The position numbers were made by a program, and so were the translations under genes. 10,663 nt of DNA from Patescibacteria group bacterium (GTDB taxonomy: Bacteria; Patescibacteriota; Patescibacteriia; UBA1558; S5-K13), in assembly GCA_028703545.1 (NCBI GenBank), contig JAQVMR010000030.1, positions 1 through 10,663 on the forward strand. Reading direction: 5' to 3'. The number at the start of each line of letters is the position of its first letter. Within the stretch, counting starts at the first letter, position 1. Below, in pieces: positions 6,549-10,663 of the stretch. Under the pieces are notes generated by a model. That model worked only from the letters and a program-made list of their open reading frames with translations. It did no database searches and was not told the origin of the DNA.

Positions 6549-7104
6549 TAAAAGATTAAAAGATTTTTTAGACTTGAATAAAAAAGGAAATAAAGAGTGG
6601 TTTAATGAACTTTGTTTTTGTTTGCTTACTTCAAATTGGAAAGCCAAAGAGTCAATTGAAATACAAAATGAATTATCAAAGTCAGGATTTTTAAATTGGG
6701 GCGAAGAAAGGCTTCGAAAATATTTAAAAAAATCGGGTCACAGATTTTGGCCACAGAGAGCTAATCGTATTATTTTAGCCAGAAAATATAAAAATATAAA
6801 AGATGTTTTACAGAAAGAAGAGGATAAAAGGATTTGGCTTTTAAAAAATATCAAAGGGTTTGGAATGAAGGAATCATCACATTTTTTAAGAAATGTTGGG
6901 TTTTTTGATTATGCAATTTTAGATAGACACATAGTTAATAGTTTGATTGATAATAAAATAATAGAATTTCATAAAAGTCTCACACCAAAAAAATACATTG
7001 AAATAGAGAAAAAAATGGCTAAAATATGCGAAAAATTAAATATGAATCAAGGAGAGCTTGATATGTATGTTTGGTATATAAAAACAGGAAAAATACTTAA
7101 ATAG
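6487..7104 (+). CDS. ogg: N-glycosylase/DNA lyase, Ogg2 type (8-oxoguanine)
   Basis: A 205-residue protein matching the type-2 Ogg family, best known from archaea such as Methanocaldococcus. It removes 8-oxoguanine opposite cytosine and cleaves the strand. Diagnostic segments are WFNELCFCLLTSN (38-50), GHRFWPQRA (84-92), the helix-hairpin-helix NIKGFGMKESSHFLRNVG (121-138) with catalytic K128, LDRHI with catalytic D146, and the C-terminal YVWYIKTGKILK. The family uses a C-terminal lysine for 8-oxoguanine recognition, and K205 is in that place. The ATG at 6487 gives the usual family length and N-terminus; a TTG at 6415 would add 24 residues unlike the family. The frame overlaps nth by 62 bases. 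It is the last gene of the run from rubrerythrin. Confidence 0.95.
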   Translation: MKKLIKKIEQVRNSEIKNKIDKRLKDFLDLNKKGNKEWFNELCFCLLTSNWKAKESIEIQNELSKSGFLNWGEERLRKYLKKSGHRFWPQRANRIILARKYKNIKDVLQKEEDKRIWLLKNIKGFGMKESSHFLRNVGFFDYAILDRHIVNSLIDNKIIEFHKSLTPKKYIEIEKKMAKICEKLNMNQGELDMYVWYIKTGKILK

Positions 7105-7213
7105 TTATTAGTTTTGAATTCGTATCAATTAGTGTTTTTAAAAATACTATTTACAGAATTATTATAAATGATAAGATAAAAACATAAAATTGAGCATTAT
7201 TAATGGAGGAAAA
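7105..7213 (+). other. Intergenic region before the receiver gene, with a weak dyad
   Basis: This 109-base AT-rich spacer holds an 18-base imperfect palindrome, AGTGTTTTTAAAAATACT (7131-7148), which could be an operator or a poor terminator for the upstream run. A TGATAAGAT sequence (7169-7177) fits a relaxed extended -10, without a recognisable -35. Neither call is strong. Nothing else is seen. Confidence 0.25.
7205..7209 (+). promoter_or_regulatory. Strong Shine-Dalgarno sequence that sets the receiver start
   Basis: GGAGG lies 4 bases before the ATG at 7214 and is the only clear Shine-Dalgarno sequence in front of a gene in this window. It selects 7214 over the in-frame TTG at 7190, whose codons would read through the ribosome binding site itself. 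Confidence 0.75.
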
Positions 7214-7639
7214 ATGAATCTACTCGAAGCACTTCAAAAAGGAGTTTTTAAAGTATTTGCTATCGATGATGAGTTCTCTTATTTACAAGTATTAAAATAT
7301 TTATTGGAATGTTTGAGTATAAGTTTGTCTGGTGAATATTTTAGTTGCCACGAAGATCTTCTGGAGTGTAAAGAATTTGATATCAATTCAAAGAGCACAC
7401 TCGTAATTTGTGATTTAAGATGGGGCGAAGAAGATATAGGGCGTAATGCTGGTTTAAAAATCTATCTTGAACTCAAGAAAAGAAATTATCAGGGAATATT
7501 TGTTATTAATACAAATTCTGATAAAAACGAGGTAGAAAAATTACAAAAAGAATTGGATATAGATGAAGATATACCAATATTATCCAAACGACATGGAAAT
7601 ATTGAAAAATTTTTGTCATCAATATCTATTGAAATTTAA
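7214..7639 (+). CDS. Stand-alone CheY-like receiver domain protein
   Basis: A 141-residue single-domain receiver. The acidic pocket is D18-D19 in FAIDDE, the phospho-acceptor is D67 in LVICDLRW, the switch threonine is T100 in VINTNSD, and the conserved lysine is K125 in ILSKRH. All key positions of the phosphotransfer family are present. No output domain or DNA-binding domain follows, so it should act by protein contact, as CheY does. No histidine kinase lies in the window. D67 is followed by an unusual loop (RWGEEDIGRNAG) where most receivers have a shorter, hydrophobic stretch. The gene sits just before the prepilin peptidase operon, which allows a guess at pilus control, but a stem-loop and a separate promoter part them. 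The ATG at 7214 is chosen by its Shine-Dalgarno sequence. Confidence 0.8.
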   Translation: MNLLEALQKGVFKVFAIDDEFSYLQVLKYLLECLSISLSGEYFSCHEDLLECKEFDINSKSTLVICDLRWGEEDIGRNAGLKIYLELKKRNYQGIFVINTNSDKNEVEKLQKELDIDEDIPILSKRHGNIEKFLSSISIEI

Positions 7640-7640
7640 A

Positions 7641-7661
7641 GGCTGGTCTCATTGATCAGCC
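7641..7661 (+). terminator. Stem-loop after the receiver gene, possible terminator
   Basis: GGCTGGTC (7641-7648) pairs with GATCAGCC (7654-7661) around a TCATT loop, an 8-bp stem with one G-T wobble and the most GC-rich hairpin in the region. It begins one base after the receiver stop codon. The sequence after it (CTTAATATTAGTTT) is AT-rich but is not a continuous T run, so it is a weak or atypical terminator, or an mRNA-stabilising structure. Confidence 0.5.
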
Positions 7662-7709
7662 CTTAATATTAGTTTATATAGTTTATTTTTAGCTATAAGT
7701 CCTATTTTA

Positions 7710-7718
7710 TGCTATAAT
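7710..7718 (+). promoter_or_regulatory. Extended -10 promoter of the pilin operon, likely leaderless
   Basis: TGCTATAAT is a perfect extended -10 element. Only 6 bases separate it from the ATG at 7725, so transcription should begin at or within a base or two of the start codon, producing a leaderless mRNA. No good -35 hexamer is present. A copy of GCTATAA also occurs 19 bases upstream at 7692-7698. Confidence 0.6.
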
Positions 7719-7724
7719 AACGGT

Positions 7725-8498
7725 ATGTTTTACATACTATTTTTCATATTAGGCGCTATTTTTGGGAGTTTTTTGGATTGCCTTATTTATCGTATTTATA
7801 GAGAAAAATCTATACTTGGTAGATCTTTTTGTGTAAGTTGTAATAAAATTTTAGGTTTTTTGGATTTAATACCTATTTTTTCTTATATTTTTTTACGTGG
7901 AAAGTGTAGACACTGCAAATCAAAATTTGGAATAGAACATTTTCTTGTGGAATTCATTTTGGGGGTACTTTTCGTTTTTGGATACTGGCTGTTTTTTTCA
8001 TCAAATTTATGGATTTATGGAAATCTAATAATTAGTTTCATTTTTTATTTAATTTTAGTTTTCTTATTGTCATTTATATTTATTTATGATTTAAAATACT
8101 ATTTAGTGGTAGATGTTTTTGTTTACGTTGGAATTTTATTATCAATTGTTTTCAATTTAATAATAGGTAGTGATTTTTATAATATTTTATATGGAGTAAT
8201 TTTAGGGATTGGTTTTTTCGGAATACAATATTTATTATCAAATGGAAAATGGCTTGGTAGCGGGGATATATTACTAGGTACTTTGATGGGATCATTACTT
8301 GGCATAAAAAATACAATAGTAGCACTTATGATATGTTATTTTAGTGGTGCCATGCTGGGAATTTTATTTTTAATTTTTAAAAAGAAAAAAATGAAATCTA
8401 AAATTCCACTCGGACCCTTTATTTCATTTGGAATATTTATTTCGTTTATTTTTGGAGAACAAATAATTAAATGGTATTTTAATGTATTGGGCTTATGA
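7725..8498 (+). CDS. pilD: Prepilin peptidase (type IV leader peptidase)
   Basis: A 257-residue multipass membrane protein of the A24 aspartic peptidase family, which cleaves prepilin leaders at the cytoplasmic face and, in many members, methylates the new N-terminus. The N-terminal domain has GAIFGSFLDCLIYR (10-23) and a zinc-type site with two CxxC pairs (C36/C39 and C61/C64). The catalytic aspartates are D122 in IYDLKYYLVVD and D181 in the GSGD motif (178-181). IPLGPFISFG (227-236) is the conserved C-terminal segment. Hydrophobic stretches fit about seven to eight membrane helices. It probably starts on a leaderless mRNA. Its stop overlaps the next start as ATGA, coupling it to the pseudopilin genes that encode its substrates. 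Confidence 0.95.
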   Translation: MFYILFFILGAIFGSFLDCLIYRIYREKSILGRSFCVSCNKILGFLDLIPIFSYIFLRGKCRHCKSKFGIEHFLVEFILGVLFVFGYWLFFSSNLWIYGNLIISFIFYLILVFLLSFIFIYDLKYYLVVDVFVYVGILLSIVFNLIIGSDFYNILYGVILGIGFFGIQYLLSNGKWLGSGDILLGTLMGSLLGIKNTIVALMICYFSGAMLGILFLIFKKKKMKSKIPLGPFISFGIFISFIFGEQIIKWYFNVLGL

Positions 8499-9106
8499 AA
8501 AAAGCATTTACAATAATGGAGGTTCTGGTCGCTATTTTTATATTTGTAGTTATTCTTGGAATTGTTGTGGTGGATTATGGAAAAGCACAAAAAATAAATG
8601 AATTTAGGCTAATAGCTCTTGATTTAGAAGATTCTATAAGATTTACACAAACTCTTTCTATAACAGGACAAAAAGTTAATGAAGAAATTCCAGACAATGG
8701 TTACGGCATAGTTTTTAGAAAACAAAATGATGATTTTATTATATATGGAGATAATATTATATATATTGAGGACCAAGCTTTCTTGGGATTTATGGAGGGT
8801 GACGATGATACTGATTTGATATATTCCCAGACCGATTTTGGTTCTCATGTTGGCTTTGCTAATCCTGCATTTATTTGTAATGTAAGAGATGAATCTGAGG
8901 TTGGTTATTATGAACAAGAATTTGAATTGCTTGATGTTAATTTTTCAATGCCAAAGGGATTATTATCTTTTGTTGTTAATGGTGAAAAAAATGAAGATAT
9001 TTTATCATGTACAATATTTTTATCTAGTGCTAGAGCCAAAGGAAAATGGTTAATAAATATTATTTCTGGTTCAGGAAAAATATGGTCAAAATTTTTAAAT
9101 AATTAA
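8495..9106 (+). CDS. Type II/IV pseudopilin, GspH/FimT-like
   Basis: A 203-residue prepilin-like protein. The short leader MKKA is followed by FTIMEVLVAIFIFVVILG, a class III signal with glutamate at mature position +5 and a hydrophobic helix of about 20 residues. The residue before the cut is alanine rather than the usual glycine. The next stretch (DLEDSIRFTQTLSITGQ) resembles the start of GspH/FimT minor pseudopilins, which sit at the tip of the fibre. The C-terminal part is beta-rich with no recognised motif. The gene overlaps the peptidase by 4 bases and is followed 2 bases later by a PilV-like gene. The pseudopilin call is firm; the GspH/FimT subtype is less certain. Confidence 0.85.
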   Translation: MKKAFTIMEVLVAIFIFVVILGIVVVDYGKAQKINEFRLIALDLEDSIRFTQTLSITGQKVNEEIPDNGYGIVFRKQNDDFIIYGDNIIYIEDQAFLGFMEGDDDTDLIYSQTDFGSHVGFANPAFICNVRDESEVGYYEQEFELLDVNFSMPKGLLSFVVNGEKNEDILSCTIFLSSARAKGKWLINIISGSGKIWSKFLNN

Positions 9107-9108
9107 TT

Positions 9109-9816
9109 ATGAGAACAAGACAAGCACAAGGAATATTGGAAGTTCTAATAGCAATTTATATCGCAGTTGTTGGTATTTTATCAATTATGAATTTAGTCGT
9201 TGCCAGTATTAAAGTTGAAAGATTAAATCATAATATGTTAATAGCCACTAACTTAGCAAGAGAAGGGTTGGAAGTTGTAAGAAATATAAGAGATTCTAAC
9301 TGGATAGATGGTTCTCCTTGGAATACTGAATTAGAAGCTCCAGAAAATGAAAGATCTTTTGTAATTAATAATAATTTTTTATCGGAAAATCAAAGTGGTT
9401 ACAGCCTTCTTCGCGTTGGTTTTAATTGGAATGATTGTGAAAATGGAGGGGATTCGTCTCCATGTAAAATTTGGTTAGTTTCAAAAGATATTAAATCTCA
9501 AAATCCAAAAATAAATTATTCTCAAAATGTGGAAAATATTATAGCATCCGATTGTGGTTTTGTTGATTCGGGATTAGATTGTATTATATCGAATACAAAT
9601 TTTTATAGAATGATATATATATATAGTATATGTTATGATCCAAACATCCCACTTTTACAGGATAGAGAATTAATTAATCAATCAACGGGAGATTGTGATA
9701 CAGTGTATGCGGGCAGTGAAGAAATTGGACTTTATGTTATTTCACAGGTTGGATGGGGGGAGGGAGATTTTTCAAAATCAATTTCAGTAAGTGAGAGAAT
9801 ATATAATTGGAAATAA
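9109..9816 (+). CDS. PilV-like minor pseudopilin
   Basis: A 235-residue protein with leader MRTRQA followed by QGILEVLIAIYIAVVGILSI. Aligning glutamate at +5 places the cut after A6, leaving glutamine as the first mature residue; the cut could instead follow G8. The segment ATNLAREGLEVVRNIRDSNW (47-66) is a pattern I recognise from PilV-like proteins of low-GC candidate-phyla bacteria. The C-terminal region contains several cysteines (in WNDCENGGDSSPC, SDCGFVDSGLDC, YSICYD and TGDCD) that could form disulfides outside the cell. The start is 2 bases after the previous stop, in the arrangement TAATTATG that recurs before the last gene of the window. Confidence 0.82.
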   Translation: MRTRQAQGILEVLIAIYIAVVGILSIMNLVVASIKVERLNHNMLIATNLAREGLEVVRNIRDSNWIDGSPWNTELEAPENERSFVINNNFLSENQSGYSLLRVGFNWNDCENGGDSSPCKIWLVSKDIKSQNPKINYSQNVENIIASDCGFVDSGLDCIISNTNFYRMIYIYSICYDPNIPLLQDRELINQSTGDCDTVYAGSEEIGLYVISQVGWGEGDFSKSISVSERIYNWK

Positions 9817-9823
9817 TTATTTT

Positions 9824-10393
9824 ATGAAAATAAAAAAAATAAAAAAGCTTTCGGGTTTTACGTTGCTTGAAATGATAGTAGCAACGGCTATTTTTGTTAT
9901 AGTTTCTACTATGTGTATAGGAATATATATTTTAACAATAAAGGCAAATACAAGAGTTATAATAATGCAAAAAATACAAAATGAAATGAGATTTGCCATG
10001 GATTATATATCAAGAGAAATAAGACTAGCTAATATTGATTATGATTATTATACTGATTTTAAAATAACAAATCCTAGTGAAGAATTAGCGCTCGAAGATA
10101 ATTTCAGTAATAGAGTTATTTTTAGAAAAATAACAAGGGAAAATGAAGAATTGGGAGAAGAAATTGGATTTTTGCAGGTTAAATATAATAACTCTGACTG
10201 GGTAGACATAACAGCAAACAATGTTAATCTAAAAGATTTATATTTTTATATTAGCCCAACTCAATACCCAGCCACAAATGATGATTTTAATAAACAACCC
10301 CTTGTAACAATTGTTATGAAATTTGTTGATGAGGGTAATCAATTGGAAACATTTTTACAAAGCACAATAAGTGCTAGAAATTATACACAATAA
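9824..10393 (+). CDS. PilW/GspJ-like minor pseudopilin
   Basis: A 189-residue protein with a basic leader MKIKKIKKLSG and mature start FTLLEMIVATAIFVIVSTMC, the canonical glycine at -1 and glutamate at +5. The following QKIQNEMRFAMDYISREIRLAN (positions 52-73) is typical of PilW/GspJ-type minor pseudopilins. The rest is beta-rich and ends in LQSTISARNY, a pattern common in these proteins. The ATG at 9824 lies 7 bases after the PilV-like stop. A GTG at 9791 in the same frame would add 11 residues (REYIIGNNYF) overlapping the previous gene and would spoil the leader. Confidence 0.85.
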   Translation: MKIKKIKKLSGFTLLEMIVATAIFVIVSTMCIGIYILTIKANTRVIIMQKIQNEMRFAMDYISREIRLANIDYDYYTDFKITNPSEELALEDNFSNRVIFRKITRENEELGEEIGFLQVKYNNSDWVDITANNVNLKDLYFYISPTQYPATNDDFNKQPLVTIVMKFVDEGNQLETFLQSTISARNYTQ

Positions 10394-10395
10394 TT

Positions 10396-10663
10396 ATGAA
10401 AATCAATTTTAAAAATGGATCTGCACTACTGTTAGCCTTTTTAATCATGACAGCTATTTTATCTAGTGTTTTATATGTATCTAGGTTTTCATTAAGACAA
10501 ATTTCTCAATCTAAGAGTAATGATAATTCAAATATTGCTTTTTATGGTGCAGAATCAGGAAACGAGCAGGCAATATATTATCTTAGACAAAAGCCAGAAA
10601 TTGAAATTGAAGATTTAAATATCGTAGAGCCCAGCTATATGTCTGGTTCGGAAACCAGAGATG
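10396..10663 (+). CDS. PilX-like minor pilin component, truncated by window edge
   Basis: The first 89 codons of a gene that runs off the right edge. The N-terminus MKINFKNG is followed by a hydrophobic helix SALLLAFLIMTAILSSVLYVS, then SLRQISQSKSNDNSNIAFYGAESGNEQAIYYLRQ-type sequence (positions 34-68). This matches PilX-like N-terminal regions: no glutamate at +5, and a conserved 'A-Y/F-Y-A/G-A-E-x-G-x-E-x-A' helix. The gene begins 2 bases after the PilW-like stop (TAATTATG) and completes the usual set FimT-PilV-PilW-PilX. No Shine-Dalgarno sequence is seen. Confidence 0.75.
   Translation, partial: MKINFKNGSALLLAFLIMTAILSSVLYVSRFSLRQISQSKSNDNSNIAFYGAESGNEQAIYYLRQKPEIEIEDLNIVEPSYMSGSETRD

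Noticed and set aside
7190..7213. TTG start for the receiver
   Set aside because: It would translate through the GGAGG ribosome binding site, which clearly serves ATG 7214.
9611..9626. ATATAT run in the PilV-like gene as a functional repeat
   Set aside because: It is a short in-frame stretch coding for I-Y-I-Y within conserved gene length; ordinary for this AT content.
8336..9999. Minus-strand open frames at 8336-8590, 8624-8917 and 9817-9999
   Set aside because: All are opposite confident pilin-operon genes and show no family motif.
1..10663. CRISPR arrays, tRNA or rRNA genes, insertion sequences, recoded TGA
   Set aside because: No regularly spaced repeats, no cloverleaf or rRNA-like GC-rich segment, no transposase, and TGA ends several intact genes in normal positions.

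Overview
The window looks like a piece of a low-GC genome from the Candidate Phyla Radiation (Patescibacteria). The grounds are the very AT-rich base composition, the near absence of Shine-Dalgarno sequences, the short spacers, and the types of membrane-anchored and pilin-like proteins. The standard bacterial code is used, with TGA acting as a stop. Rubrerythrin and superoxide reductase point to an anaerobic or microaerophilic life. The lineage is an inference; no rRNA or marker phylogeny is available here.

Layout. (1) 1-782: the end of an upstream transcript with a possible terminator, then a two-gene module resembling HicB antitoxin and HicA toxin, in the order antitoxin-toxin. (2) 785-2872, minus strand: the branch-migration helicase RecG, convergent with the toxin gene and only 2 bases from it. 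The probable hicBA terminator lies inside the 3' end of recG. (3) 2873-2981: a compact divergent promoter with exact mirror symmetry, firing left into recG and right into rubrerythrin through a shared 14-bp palindrome. (4) 2982-7104: a five-gene run on the plus strand: rubrerythrin, desulfoferrodoxin-type superoxide reductase, a membrane-anchored protein ending in calcium-binding-type repeats plus a gamma-glutamylcyclotransferase-like domain, endonuclease III, and a type-2 Ogg 8-oxoguanine glycosylase. (5) 7214-7639: a stand-alone CheY-like receiver with the only strong Shine-Dalgarno sequence of the window, followed by a stem-loop. (6) 7725 to the right edge: a type IV pilus/pseudopilin operon with prepilin peptidase, a GspH/FimT-like, a PilV-like, a PilW/GspJ-like and a truncated PilX-like gene.

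How the genes fit together. Region 4 reads as an oxidative-damage unit. Two enzymes reduce peroxide and superoxide without releasing oxygen, and two HhH-GPD glycosylases remove oxidised pyrimidines and 8-oxoguanine. RecG, which rescues stalled forks, shares the control region. The odd member is the membrane protein with an apparently extracellular cyclotransferase-like domain. It is the most unusual gene here, although a small indel could have created the fusion. Region 6 supplies the peptidase together with the minor pilins it should process.
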